Part shown: positions 50,401 to 57,127 of the stretch, in pieces
Numbering within the stretch: the first letter of the stretch is position 1
Layout: each line of letters opens with the position of its first letter
Source: Streptomyces sp. ITFR-16
GTDB taxonomy: Bacteria; Actinomycetota; Actinomycetes; Streptomycetales; Streptomycetaceae
Direction: 5' to 3'
Assembly: GCF_031844705.1 (NCBI RefSeq)
Contig: NZ_CP134609.1
Span: 3,348,001 to 3,412,000, forward strand
Length of the DNA: 64,000 nucleotides
Position numbers and translations under genes: made by a program
Notes under the pieces: generated by a model
The model's input: only the letters and a program-made list of their open reading frames with translations
Database searches by the model: none
What the model was told of the DNA's origin: nothing

Positions 50401-50680
50401 TCTATTCTTCAAAAAGTCGAATCGGCACTTCGTCATGCGGGACGGCAGACCCGGCCTGCACTTCAAGAACCACCGAATCCGTTTCGAATGGGATCGGCAC
50501 AGCAGATGGCACCTCAACGTAGGCAAGAAGCACTACCGCGCACGCAACGCGTGGAGGACTGCTGCCAGATGGGGCAGCCGCTTCCTCCGGGGAGGCCGCT
50601 TCTGGGGGCCGCCGATCTGGATACCCAGAGAGGTACGTCGGTACGCTCACCCCTGCGCGAACCATAGCTGCGAAGCATAG
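44468..50680 (+). CDS. Secreted RHS/YD-repeat polymorphic toxin candidate with DNRLRE domain
   Basis: A 2070-aa protein. A signal sequence (about residues 26-50, PVAAVLTLLLAVETASVV) follows a 25-residue basic leader. In order: a beta-rich segment, a DNRLRE-type domain (about 350-514), Ig/fibronectin-like repeats (about 515-830), the RHS start (GTGSVNTLTGDFGLSATDASG, about 836), many YD repeats (TYDYDNPAGLPTH, YIYDAAGRLNKVDD), and the RHS core GVRLYDPAAGRFLSVDPITG (about 1925-1945). After YDLDG comes a 106-residue basic, aromatic-rich tip (about 1965-2070) of unknown fold. This is the standard architecture of contact-dependent or secreted polymorphic toxins. ATG at 44468 follows GAGGA. Confidence 0.9.
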   Translation: MSSPFRRSVRLRPAVSEQPLLPLPAMRRLRPVAAVLTLLLAVETASVVESTDQAVALGRSAASSRVLSAAHEDLGSATAGSESAARLKARIQKRRIEVTDARTETSTAYVNPDGTVTEEAYAGPVRFKGDDGRWQDVDPSLVQDADGSVKAKGHPHGLTLAGRKAAPKGLKATGTGDVAAVPLVTVLDRAGRPLQLGWYGTLPEPTIEGSQDTIARYKQALPATDLLIESTRTGYEQFLELKDRSAVGANGQVTYSLTAKGLTAKAYEDGSVAFVDAKGKSAGTLPSPMMWDARIDKNSGEHTHTARVGVEVAQDGSVISITLTPDATFLADAGTQFPVTIDPSINVGTSFDTFVQEGYATDQSAATELKIGNNGSGQKARSFLSFPMKNITGKQVTAAKLNLYEFHSWSCTSKGWDVYSATASSTGTRWTSQPSWGTKYATSTQTKGFSSSCNDGWVSADVTSLAKAWASNGNGSNHLGLQASDESDPYGWKRFNSGNAASNTPYMSVTYNSIPDVPTLIAPTAAAATNDTTPTLSAKALDGDGSQVTLGFEVWASNGTAALRSGSSASVASGATATWTPTALPEGTYKWRSRSGDGSANSAWSAFHSLTVDTTAPTTTKVSSTDFPAGQWSGTPDDNGDFTGTFTFTPPTSGVKQVQWNLDGGTWQSAATTGAAVSRKPAFRAGRHSLGVRSKDAAGNVSATTGHVFYAGSGSALLTPSDGDRPARRAELTGQGKASDTGVRYQYRRGETDTWKDIPVQDVRRKSDGSALTAWPAKVTSGDAEKLSWNVTDTFSDDGPVDARAVFTDGTTTDASPASRITVDRNAGESPSEEVGTGSVNTLTGDFGLSATDASGFDMTVTRSFSSRRPSNGTQQEGQASIFGPQWTAGTTAEISDGDWAYVRKTSATSVAIVDVDGEETGFTAASGGGWKPETGAEDLTLTGSLTTSFTLKDTEGTTSVFSKVDPTATTWQLATTFLPTDQTATKVISEKVTVGGKTLARPKYVIAPTSAVTAETCAATPAAKGCRALQYVYAASTTATSSALGDYNGQVKEIRLWATDPGAPTATATAVSQYAYDSQGRLREQWDPRVSPALKTAYGYDSAGRVTALTPPGELPWTFEYGRAGTSTVAGDGMLLSASRPTLKVGTKDEQDRGTATTSLVYDVPLSGTKAPNQVSADDAATWGQRDAPTDATAVFPTDQVPASHTGSGLGAADYDKATITYTNASGRQVNTGLPGRHLTVKEHDRFGNTVFELTATNRELALSDDEYAVNTQSELGIFSDSPAERAHQLGTVTAYSGNGRRVAEEFGPLHLIALTSDLAGDTDSPDLVAGVQVAARKHTVNSYDEGRPTDDTATVSDQVTTVKVGAWIDGYPTDGDVRSSTTVYDWAKGLPTSETTDPGGLKLTRTTGYDAQGRVIKATLPKSTGTDAAATVTRYWSATGTGTCAGRPEWADLACSTGPAGVITRGGSNPGELPTKTTEYDRWGNSAKVTESANGVTRTTTSAYDSSGRLKQTQITGGVGTAVPARTTTYDPASGVLATISTGTATVRHTIDLLGREIAYDDGAGNVTRTEYDNRDRKTRVTDSAPSTITYDYDNPAGLPTHIHDSVMGAIGDVTGFYDSDSRLYKQKLPWNMDVEFNLDPTGTETSRYWHWESGWTVQGESTTQSIHDQIVNRTVYTGGGAYQHYIYDAAGRLNKVDDFESGVTTHRAYTLDSNTNRTALTTTVDDVDGGTPTSRTINSAYDSADRLIATGTAYDTFGRTTAQADGTQNAYYADDLVRQITANAKRTTWNVDAVGRLASWATEEQAESGAWGTPATKTNHYGGDGDSPDWTADTNGVSRSLEDLAGNLVATTSATGDVVLQLANLHGDISTQIPLSDDGTPVVNSYDEYGNPLPGTDPARYGWLGGKQRSTETPSAVILMGVRLYDPAAGRFLSVDPITGGNANAYDYCTAEPLGCYDLDGKWSWPKFGCSATKCLFFKKSNRHFVMRDGRPGLHFKNHRIRFEWDRHSRWHLNVGKKHYRARNAWRTAARWGSRFLRGGRFWGPPIWIPREVRRYAHPCANHSCEA

Positions 50681-50698
50681 CCAGATTTCGCGACTCCT

Positions 50699-50738
50699 CG
50701 GGCCCCTTCTCGCCCAATGAAAGAGTGGAAGGGGCCCG
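50699..50738 (+). terminator. Hairpin between the RHS gene and the candidate immunity gene
   Basis: A perfect 11-bp stem (CGGGCCCCTTC and its complement) with an 18-base loop, 18 bases after the RHS stop and 30 bases before the next start. It could attenuate read-through and let the downstream gene be expressed separately. Confidence 0.65.
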
Positions 50739-50768
50739 ATATCCGGCCAAAGAAGGGAAGCGACACAC

Positions 50769-51218
50769 GTGCGGTACATTGAAGCCGCGAGTCCTCATGA
50801 CATGGAAGCCTTCATTTCCGGCATCATTCCGGATCTGCTAAGGGTCAAAGCTCAGGTCTTCATTGATCTCTACGTCGATGAGCCCATGGGAGACGAGACT
50901 TCGCTGACTTCTTTCCGGGCGATGGTGGACATGGCTCAGACAAAAGGCGGTCTCGCGCGGCGATCACTCTTCTCCGCGCGGCGCGATCTCTTGATGGGCG
51001 TGGAAGTCGACCTGCTGCAGAGTGACCAGGCAGAACATTTCTCACGCCTGGCTCACCAGGTGATCAACGCAGAGGCATGGGACCGGGACCGCCAAATCTT
51101 CGGCACAGTCGAGTCTCCTGTTCTTGTCTGGGTGGACGTTCCGGCCGAGGTGCTTGAGCGGGCTCTCGAAACGGCGCGAGAGGCTGGGGCTCTCGTTCAC
51201 GCTCGACCTATGCAGTAG
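50769..51218 (+). CDS. Candidate immunity protein of the RHS locus
   Basis: An unrecognised 149-aa soluble acidic protein, starting GTG about 12 bases after GAAGG. It is immediately downstream of the RHS toxin tip on the same strand, which is where cognate immunity genes sit. Alternating hydrophobic segments (DLLRVKAQVFIDLYVDEP, PVLVWVDVPAEVLERALETA) suggest a mixed alpha/beta fold with no signal or membrane segment, fitting a cytoplasmic antidote. The role is inferred from position. Confidence 0.7.
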   Translation: MRYIEAASPHDMEAFISGIIPDLLRVKAQVFIDLYVDEPMGDETSLTSFRAMVDMAQTKGGLARRSLFSARRDLLMGVEVDLLQSDQAEHFSRLAHQVINAEAWDRDRQIFGTVESPVLVWVDVPAEVLERALETAREAGALVHARPMQ

Positions 51219-51295
51219 TCGGTGCTTGCCGCGCTCAGCCGAATGCGAACCCCGCCCGGCCGATGCGCGGCTCCGGGGCAAACTTGGATCGCTTC

Positions 51296-51502
51296 GTGTC
51301 GGCGTCAGGATGATCCCTTGAGCAGACCGGGCCCCGCACGGCCAGGGGATCGATCACTGCGGTGGTTCAGGCGTGGGTGGTGCCGACCGGGATGCCGAAG
51401 CCGGCGGGGATCCGAGCCAGGGCGTCATTCCTGCGCAGGTACACCAGATCGACCAAGCCTTCCTGGACTGAACGAGGTGTGGAGGCCGACGACGATGAGT
51501 CG
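51296..51502 (-). pseudogene. Decayed transposase fragment (IS5-type helix-turn-helix region)
   Basis: In the minus frame the sequence reads SVQEGLVDLVYLRRNDALAR, then IPAGFGIPVGTTHA, a TGA stop, and in the same frame TTAVIDPLAVRGP. This resembles the DNA-binding N-terminal part of IS5-group transposases (pattern LVYLR...AAGFGI...T...Y...AVIDLLA) with one position turned into a stop. No catalytic DDE region or terminal repeats are visible. The surrounding 51219-51614 stretch holds no intact gene. Confidence 0.5.
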
Positions 51503-51614
51503 CCAACGGCACGAGCGTGTCAGACAGCGGCAGGGGCCGCACTCACTCCTTGGGCGTGCGGCCCCGGGCGGGCGTCAGCGACGCTGGATCTCTTCCACGT
51601 CCGCCGAGCACCGC

Positions 51615-51866
51615 TCAGGCGGTGACCGTCGCGTGGTTCAGGAAGGCGGTCCAGGCGGCGGGGGCGACGGCGAAAGTGGGGCCGTCGGTGACCTTGGAGT
51701 CACGGACGTGCACGCTGTGGGGGCAGGCCGCGACCTCGACGCAGGCCCCACCTTCGTTGTTGCTGTAACTGGACTTGTGCCAGTCGTAGGCGACCTCGAT
51801 GCATTCGCCACCCTCGTTGTTGCTGTAGCTGGACTTGAACCAGGTCAGTCCGGGTCCGTGGCTCAC
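51615..51866 (-). CDS. DUF397 protein with a duplicated motif
   Basis: An 83-aa protein with two copies of the DUF397 signature, WFKSSYSNNEGGECIEVAYD and WHKSSYSNNEGGACVEVAAC. Typical members (60-70 aa) have one. DUF397 proteins partner XRE-DUF5753 regulators, often in antibiotic/development control (BldB/AbaA-like small proteins). The GTG start overlaps the XRE stop (GTGA), so the two are coupled. Confidence 0.9.
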   Translation of the reverse strand: MSHGPGLTWFKSSYSNNEGGECIEVAYDWHKSSYSNNEGGACVEVAACPHSVHVRDSKVTDGPTFAVAPAAWTAFLNHATVTA

Positions 51867-52678
51867 AGTTTTCCCACCTTTGTCTCGATGATCTCCGCAG
51901 ACTTCCAGGGGTTGAGTGCCTGGGCCCGCAGGATGCCGAAGAGGTCGAACTGATCGCCCACCTGCTCCGGTTTCGAGATCAACCTATCGCCGCCCTGCCC
52001 CTCCGCGAACAGCAATGTGCGGCCTTCCGCCGTGGACATCAGCTGCATGGGGCCGTTCAACCCCGCATGCGTGTGTTGAGCCGACGGCATCACCTGCACC
52101 GTCAGATGGTTGTACCGTCCGACGCAGTCGAGTACGTGCCGTAGCTGGTCCTTCAGCACCTCCGATCCGCCGAGCGCACGGTCCAGGACCGATTCCTCGA
52201 TGACGTACCCGATCCTCGGCGGCGGTGTGCGCGAGAGCACCGTCTGCCGTTCCAGCCTCGCTTCGACGTGCCGGATAATCTCCGTCTCGGAGTACGCCGG
52301 TACGCGCGACCGGTGCAGCGCGTACGCGTACGCTTCCGTCTGGAGCAGGCCCGGGATCAGCATCGTCTCGTACGCGCTGATGACGCGCGCGGTCCGCTCC
52401 AGCTTCGCCCAGTCCAGGAACTTGGGCGAGTACTTCTCCTCGTCCACCAGCTCGCAGCACGCCTTCAGGGCACCGCCCGCCCCGAACACCTCATCGGCAT
52501 CGATCAGCAGGTCACGCGAGGGGATGCGTTCCGCGCGCTCGACCGCGCCCATCAGTGACTCCGAGATCAGCAGGCGCTCCGCCGCCTCCTTCTGCGTCAA
52601 TCCCGCCCGCACCCGGTGGATACGGATCAACTCCCCCACCAGCCGCCGCCCGTGCGTGGTCTCGCCACTCGTCCCCAC
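51863..52678 (-). CDS. XRE-family regulator with a DUF5753 domain
   Basis: A 271-aa protein with an N-terminal Cro/CI helix-turn-helix (IRIHRVRAGLTQKEAAERLLISESLMGAVERAER, about residues 16-50) and a DUF5753 domain (about 90-260, starting ARVISAYETMLIPGLLQTEAYA). Three GTG codons lie near the start; 52678 is preferred because GGTGGTGA resembles a ribosome site at suitable spacing. With the DUF397 gene it forms the usual streptomycete regulator pair of unknown target. Confidence 0.9.
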   Translation of the reverse strand: MGTSGETTHGRRLVGELIRIHRVRAGLTQKEAAERLLISESLMGAVERAERIPSRDLLIDADEVFGAGGALKACCELVDEEKYSPKFLDWAKLERTARVISAYETMLIPGLLQTEAYAYALHRSRVPAYSETEIIRHVEARLERQTVLSRTPPPRIGYVIEESVLDRALGGSEVLKDQLRHVLDCVGRYNHLTVQVMPSAQHTHAGLNGPMQLMSTAEGRTLLFAEGQGGDRLISKPEQVGDQFDLFGILRAQALNPWKSAEIIETKVGKL

Positions 52679-52762
52679 AGCCGTCACCACCCTCCCCACA
52701 TCGCCCCGATGTGGACCGTGTCCTCCTGGTGACGCTACGCAACCAGCGGGATGCTCGTAGCC

Positions 52763-53167
52763 ATGACGCAGAAGAAACTCCCCGAATGGGTACCCTCCTC
52801 GGGGCTCCAACTCCATCTGACCGGCATCCACTTCGACGCGATCCGGATGCGCGGCGTCCGGGGCGAGGCCGTGGTCCATCATCTGGAGACCCTTACCGAC
52901 GGCGAGCCGGGGCCCGTGGTGCGGGAGGTCGCGGGCGGGCGGTGGACGTACTTCCTGCTCGAACCGGGGGCGAGCCAGGACTTCGACTGGCCGCCCGGCG
53001 CGAAGTGCTTCGGGCCGGCCGCCCGGGACCAGTACGTGGGGATTCCGGCGGCCCACGGCAACACATACCCGCTGAGCTGGCGGTGCGGGGCGCCCGAGGA
53101 CGGGGACTTCGTGGACGCGGAGCTGCTGCACGGAGTCGTGACGGCTCAGCTCGTGGCCGAGGAATAG
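52763..53167 (+). CDS. Conserved-looking hypothetical protein
   Basis: An unrecognised 134-aa soluble protein, starting MTQKKLPEWVPSSGLQLHLT (ATG at 52763; another ATG at 52751). No signal peptide, membrane segment or known motif was seen. WTYFLLEPGASQDFDWPPG and the acidic end suggest a compact globular fold. It is divergent from the XRE gene. No ribosome site is evident. Confidence 0.6.
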   Translation: MTQKKLPEWVPSSGLQLHLTGIHFDAIRMRGVRGEAVVHHLETLTDGEPGPVVREVAGGRWTYFLLEPGASQDFDWPPGAKCFGPAARDQYVGIPAAHGNTYPLSWRCGAPEDGDFVDAELLHGVVTAQLVAEE

Positions 53168-53218
53168 CCCGGGACACGCGCTCCCGCCGGGCCCGTCCGC
53201 GTCCGTATCATCGGGCGC

Positions 53219-53809
53219 ATGACTGCCGAGCCCTCCCGGTCCGCCGACCGCATGCGCGCCTCCGACGCCGACCGCGAAGCCGTGGTGGAACAACTGCGGG
53301 AGGCGGCGGCCGAGGGGCGCATCGACCTCGACGAGCTGGACGCCCGCCTGAGCCAGGCCCTCACCGCCAAGACGTACGGCGAACTCGCCCCGCTCACCGA
53401 CGACCTCGGGCCCGTCGTGTCCGACCCGGGCGAGCCGCTGACCCTCCAGGGCGGTATCCACGGCGCGCAGCGGAAGGGCCGCTGGAAGGTGCCGCCGAAG
53501 ATCGTCGCGTACGGAGGCATGGGCGGCGTCCGCATCGACTTCACACAGGCCGAGTGCCGGCTGCGCGAGATCCAGGTGGAGGTGGACGCGCAGATGTCCG
53601 GCGTCCAGATCGTGGTCCCGGTGGGCTGGAAGGCGGACACCGACGCGCTGGATCTCGGGTTCGGCGGGGTGAAGGACAAGACCGTCGGCGAACGGCTGCC
53701 GGGCACGCCCGTGCTCCGGATCACCGGCACCTGCGGCATGGGCGGCGTCCACATCCGTCACCCCAACTTCCGCGAACGCCGCAGGCAGCGCAAGGAACTC
53801 TCACGCTGA
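53219..53809 (+). CDS. DUF1707-domain protein
   Basis: A 196-aa protein with an N-terminal DUF1707/SHOCT-like helix pair (MRASDADREAVVEQLREAAAEGRIDLDELDARLSQAL region, about residues 12-60). A C-terminal beta-rich region (GGMGGVRIDFTQAEC, GTCGMGGVHIRHPNF) resembles cell-wall-active-antibiotics-response (LiaF-like) domains. DUF1707 proteins are common and poorly characterised in actinobacteria. Confidence 0.85.
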   Translation: MTAEPSRSADRMRASDADREAVVEQLREAAAEGRIDLDELDARLSQALTAKTYGELAPLTDDLGPVVSDPGEPLTLQGGIHGAQRKGRWKVPPKIVAYGGMGGVRIDFTQAECRLREIQVEVDAQMSGVQIVVPVGWKADTDALDLGFGGVKDKTVGERLPGTPVLRITGTCGMGGVHIRHPNFRERRRQRKELSR

Positions 53810-53821
53810 GCCCGCCCGCCC

Positions 53822-54610
53822 TCACACCGGGCGGACCGTGAGGATCTGCTGCGCCTGGCCGATCGCGCCGCGGACGTCGTGCAGGACCGTGCTGGTGACG
53901 CCCTGACCGGTGGGGCCGAAGACGACCGTGGTGTCGAGCCCGGTCCAGCGGCCCTCGGGCCGGCGGTGCAGGTGGATGGTCAGATCGACGTTGGGGAACA
54001 TCCAGTCGGTGGGCTGCTCGCGCACGGCGATGCCGTTGGCGGTGTCCACGAGCGCGACGTAGGACGCGAGCGCGCTGACGGGCTCGCCCGCGACCAGGTC
54101 GAGCGGGGTGGAGATCCAGGCGGTCGTACGGCCGGGCATCGGCGGGGCGAGCGGGCGGACGTCGAGGGACGCGATGTAGCCGCCGGGCCAGAGGTCGGCC
54201 ATCGGCCAGGACGCGAGCTCCTCGGGCGGGGTGAGCCGGTCCGCCTCGCCGTCGGCGACGGCCTCGGTGTCACCGGCTGCCAGGCACCAGACCCTGGCGC
54301 GGACGACCGGGCGGCCTGCGATGAGGGCGACGGCCTCGACCAGTTCGATGGTGCGGCCGGGGCGGACCGTCTCGACCCTGATCTCGCACTCGTCGAGCGC
54401 GAGCCGGCCGAGGATGTCGAAGCTGATCCGGGACAGCAGCAGGGCGGCGCCGGGACGGTCGGCGAGATGGCGTTCGACGGCGTGGACGATGAGCCCGCCG
54501 AACGGGCTGAAGTGCACCTCGTCCGTGCTCCACGCGCCGCTCGCGTGGGCCGTGGGCTTGTAGCGGTGGTCGTCGATGCGTTCGTAGTAACTGCTGCTGC
54601 CGGTGTTCAA
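53822..54610 (-). CDS. Double-hotdog acyl-CoA thioesterase family protein
   Basis: A 262-aa protein of the TesB-like thioesterase type. The N-terminal hotdog includes WSTDEVHFSPFGGLIVHAVERH and the C-terminal hotdog FPNVDLTIHLHRRPEGRWTGLDT, with conserved D near the end of the sequence typical for the Asp/Gln/Thr active site. It likely hydrolyses acyl-CoA. TTG at 54610 follows GAGGGA. It lies 91 bases downstream of the DUF35 gene and may belong to the DoxX operon. Confidence 0.8.
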   Translation of the reverse strand: MNTGSSSYYERIDDHRYKPTAHASGAWSTDEVHFSPFGGLIVHAVERHLADRPGAALLLSRISFDILGRLALDECEIRVETVRPGRTIELVEAVALIAGRPVVRARVWCLAAGDTEAVADGEADRLTPPEELASWPMADLWPGGYIASLDVRPLAPPMPGRTTAWISTPLDLVAGEPVSALASYVALVDTANGIAVREQPTDWMFPNVDLTIHLHRRPEGRWTGLDTTVVFGPTGQGVTSTVLHDVRGAIGQAQQILTVRPV

Positions 54611-54701
54611 CGGGCGCTTCCCTCGCTGACGTACGGATCACGGATCATCAGCGTGCCACCGTGCGGATGCGGGGTGGCGCCCGGGTCCTGGGACCGGCGG
54701 C

Positions 54702-55133
54702 TCAGGGGCGGAACACCGCCACCGCCTCGCGGCCCTCCTCCCTCCGGAACGTCACGCTCAGCTCCATCCCGATGGCGAGCGCGCTCTCCTCGCAGTCCAC
54801 GATCTCCGTCATCATCCGCGGGCCCTCGGCCAGGTCGACGACGGCCGCGACGTACGGCACGCGGGTGCCGAACGGGGGCAGGTCGTTGCGGTGCACGACG
54901 GACCATGTGTACAGCGTGGCCCGGCCGCTCGCCCGCTCCCACCGGACGTCCTCGCTCCAGCAGTGCGGGCAGAACTCGCGCGGGTAGTGGTGCGCCCGGC
55001 CGCAGGCGCGGCAGCGGCGCAGCAGGAGCCGGCCGTCGGCCGCCGCGTCCCAGTAGGGGCGGGTGAACGCGTCGGGCTCGGGGAGGTCGTGGCGGGGCGC
55101 GGGGGCGGCCGGAGGGCCGGGGGGTGTCGTCAC
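54702..55133 (-). CDS. DUF35 OB-fold/zinc-ribbon protein (second copy)
   Basis: A 143-aa paralogue of the gene at 29838. The zinc ribbon is CRACGRAHHYPREFCPHC (about residues 41-58), followed by an OB fold. GTG at 55133 overlaps the DoxX stop (GTGA). Such proteins bind acyl-CoA and pair with thiolase-like enzymes. No thiolase is adjacent, so it may serve one of the two thiolases elsewhere in the proposed regulon. Confidence 0.85.
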   Translation of the reverse strand: MTTPPGPPAAPAPRHDLPEPDAFTRPYWDAAADGRLLLRRCRACGRAHHYPREFCPHCWSEDVRWERASGRATLYTWSVVHRNDLPPFGTRVPYVAAVVDLAEGPRMMTEIVDCEESALAIGMELSVTFRREEGREAVAVFRP

Positions 55134-55582
55134 AGGAAGAGTCCGATCGCTTCGTCGAGGGACCAGGTCTGCCAGGACATGGCGAACAGCGCGACGAGCG
55201 AGATCAGCGCCATCATCGCGTTCTGCCCCTGCTCGGCCCAGTCGTGGATCATCAGCACCAGGTAGAGCAGGTTGAGCAGGAGCCCCGCGACCAGGGCGAC
55301 CGGGGTCAGCAGGCCGGTCACCAGGCCGAGGCCGAGAGCGAGTTCCGCGTACACGACGAGGTACGCCATGGCCTTCGGGCGCGGAGCGACGACCTTCTCG
55401 AAGCCGCCGCGCACCACCTGCCAGCGGTGCCTGCCCGCCACATCCGCCGCCCAGGCGATGCCCGTGCCGCGCTCGAACCAGCCCTTCTTGTCCTTGTGGC
55501 GCCAGCTCTCCAGCCACCACAGGCCGAGACCCATCCGCAGCACGGCGAGCCACTGGGCGCCATCGAGCCAGACCGTCCGCAT
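55130..55582 (-). CDS. DoxX-family membrane protein
   Basis: A 150-aa protein with four hydrophobic segments, among them AYLVVYAELALGLGLVTGLL and LVAGLLLNLLYLVLM, typical of DoxX/SURF4-like proteins. Some DoxX members are quinone-linked oxidoreductase subunits; the role here is unknown. ATG at 55582 follows GGGAGG. Its promoter (TAGCGT at minus 55603-55598) touches operator site 5. Confidence 0.8.
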   Translation of the reverse strand: MRTVWLDGAQWLAVLRMGLGLWWLESWRHKDKKGWFERGTGIAWAADVAGRHRWQVVRGGFEKVVAPRPKAMAYLVVYAELALGLGLVTGLLTPVALVAGLLLNLLYLVLMIHDWAEQGQNAMMALISLVALFAMSWQTWSLDEAIGLFL

Positions 55583-55606
55583 GGGGCCTCCCGTTGCACG
55601 CTAAAT

Positions 55607-55621
55607 CTGACGGTACGCCAG
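55607..55621. promoter_or_regulatory. Shared palindromic operator, site 5
   Basis: CTGACG-GTA-CGCCAG has one mismatch. It lies between DoxX and the divergent monooxygenase, next to a good right half-site CGTCAG at 55632-55637. Confidence 0.6.
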
Positions 55622-55643
55622 TTCACCGGTACGTCAGTTCACC
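55612..55643. repeat. 16-bp tandem direct repeat over operator site 5
   Basis: GGTACGCCAGTTCACC (55612-55627) and GGTACGTCAGTTCACC (55628-55643) are adjacent and differ at one base. The duplication copies an operator half-site and may allow cooperative binding. Confidence 0.7.
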
Positions 55644-55769
55644 TGATGGCGGCGGTCCACGCAAGAGGCGGGGGCCGGGTTCGCATGCGCGTGCATACGT
55701 GATCAATTCGCAATCGATTCCCGTCTTGACCGAGACCCATCAAGGAAGTGCGCGATTACGCTCCGAAGC

Positions 55770-56945
55770 ATGTCCGACAGCGCACCTGCCACCGACCTCA
55801 CCGAGGACCGCCCCGTCTACGTCATCGGGGGCGGCCCCGGCGGCCTGGCCGCCGCGGCCTCCCTGCGCGCGCGGGGGGTCCGGGCCGTCGTGCTGGAGAA
55901 GTCCGGGGACGTCGGCGCGTCCTGGCGGCGCCACTACGACCGGCTGCATCTGCACACCACCCGGCGCTGGTCCGCCCTTCCCGGGCTGGCCATGCCCCGC
56001 AGGTTCGGCCGCTGGGTCTCCCGCGACAACGTGGTGCGCTACCTGGAGAAGTACGCCGAGCACCACGAGCTGGAGGTGGTGACGGGCGTCGAGGTCTCCC
56101 GCGTCGACCGGGCGGCGGACGGCACCGGCTGGCTGCTGACCGCGAGCGGCGGCCGTGAGCTGACCGGGCGGGCCGTCGTCGTGGCCACCGGCTTCAACCA
56201 CACCCCGCGCATCCCCGACTGGGACGGGCGCGAGACCTTCACCGGCGAACTGGTGCACGCGGCGGACTACCGCGATCCGGCCCCCTACGCGGGCAAGGAC
56301 GTCCTCGTCGTGGGCGTCGGCAACACGGGGGCCGAGATCGCCGTCGACCTGGTCGAGGGCGGGGCCGCGCGCGTACGCCTCGCGGTGCGCACCGTCCCGC
56401 ACATCGTGCGCCGCTCCACGGCGGGGTGGCCGGCCCAGGCGACCGGCATCCTGGTGCGCCGGCTGCCGGTGCGGCTCGTCGACCGGGCCGGGCGGCTGAT
56501 GGCCCGCGTCGCGGTGCCCGACCTGTCCGCACACGGGCTGCCCCGCCCCGACACGGGCCTGTACTCCCGGGTCAGGCAGGGCGCCATCCCGGTCCAGGAC
56601 GTGGGCCTGATCGACGCGGTCAAGGGCGGCCGGGTGCTGCCGGTGGCGGCGGTGGAGTCGTTCGACAAGGACGCGGTGGTGCTGGCGGACGGGACCCGGC
56701 TCACCCCGGACGCGGTGATCGCCGCGACGGGCTATCTCCGGGCCCTGGAACCGCTGGTCGGACACCTGGGCGTGCTGGACGAGCGGGGCCGCCCGGTGGT
56801 CCACGGCGCCCGCACCCCGAAGCAGGCCCCGGGCCTGTACTTCACCGGGTTCACCAACCCGATCAGCGGGATGTTCCGCGAAATGGCCCGCGACGCGGAG
56901 AAGATCGCGTCGCGGATCGCGAAGGTGCCGGCCCGGGGGCGGTGA
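55770..56945 (+). CDS. Flavin-containing monooxygenase-like NAD(P)/FAD oxidoreductase
   Basis: A 391-aa protein with an FAD motif VIGGGPGGLAAAASLRARG (about residues 18-36), a second Rossmann motif VVGVGNTGAEIAVDL (about 178-192) for NADPH, and the FMO-type ATGY ending signature IAATGYLRALEPL. It resembles single-component monooxygenases or Baeyer-Villiger-like enzymes, though the full FxGxxxHxxxW fingerprint is incomplete (FTGELVHAADY). It could introduce oxygen for ring or chain cleavage. The start lacks an obvious ribosome site. Confidence 0.85.
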   Translation: MSDSAPATDLTEDRPVYVIGGGPGGLAAAASLRARGVRAVVLEKSGDVGASWRRHYDRLHLHTTRRWSALPGLAMPRRFGRWVSRDNVVRYLEKYAEHHELEVVTGVEVSRVDRAADGTGWLLTASGGRELTGRAVVVATGFNHTPRIPDWDGRETFTGELVHAADYRDPAPYAGKDVLVVGVGNTGAEIAVDLVEGGAARVRLAVRTVPHIVRRSTAGWPAQATGILVRRLPVRLVDRAGRLMARVAVPDLSAHGLPRPDTGLYSRVRQGAIPVQDVGLIDAVKGGRVLPVAAVESFDKDAVVLADGTRLTPDAVIAATGYLRALEPLVGHLGVLDERGRPVVHGARTPKQAPGLYFTGFTNPISGMFREMARDAEKIASRIAKVPARGR

Positions 56946-57027
56946 GGGCGCGGATGCGCCGAGCGGGCCCGCCCGCCGCACCCACCCCCCGTACCCCCGC
57001 TCCCAGCCTTTGCCTGCACACCCATTC

Positions 57028-57042
57028 CTGACGGAGCGTCAG
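57028..57042. promoter_or_regulatory. Shared palindromic operator, site 6
   Basis: CTGACG-GAG-CGTCAG is a perfect 6+6 palindrome, 86 bases upstream of the acyl-CoA synthetase start. It is paired with site 7, 24 bases away centre to centre. Confidence 0.75.
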
Positions 57043-57051
57043 TTCAGTAAA

Positions 57052-57066
57052 CTGACACTGCGTCAG
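57052..57066. promoter_or_regulatory. Shared palindromic operator, site 7
   Basis: CTGACA-CTG-CGTCAG has one mismatch. It forms a tandem operator with site 6 before the acyl-CoA synthetase gene. Confidence 0.7.
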
Positions 57067-57127
57067 TTCGTGGCGCCGCCGGGCGCCCCCGTGCGCCGAG
57101 GACCTTCGAGCAGGAGTGGGCGGAACG

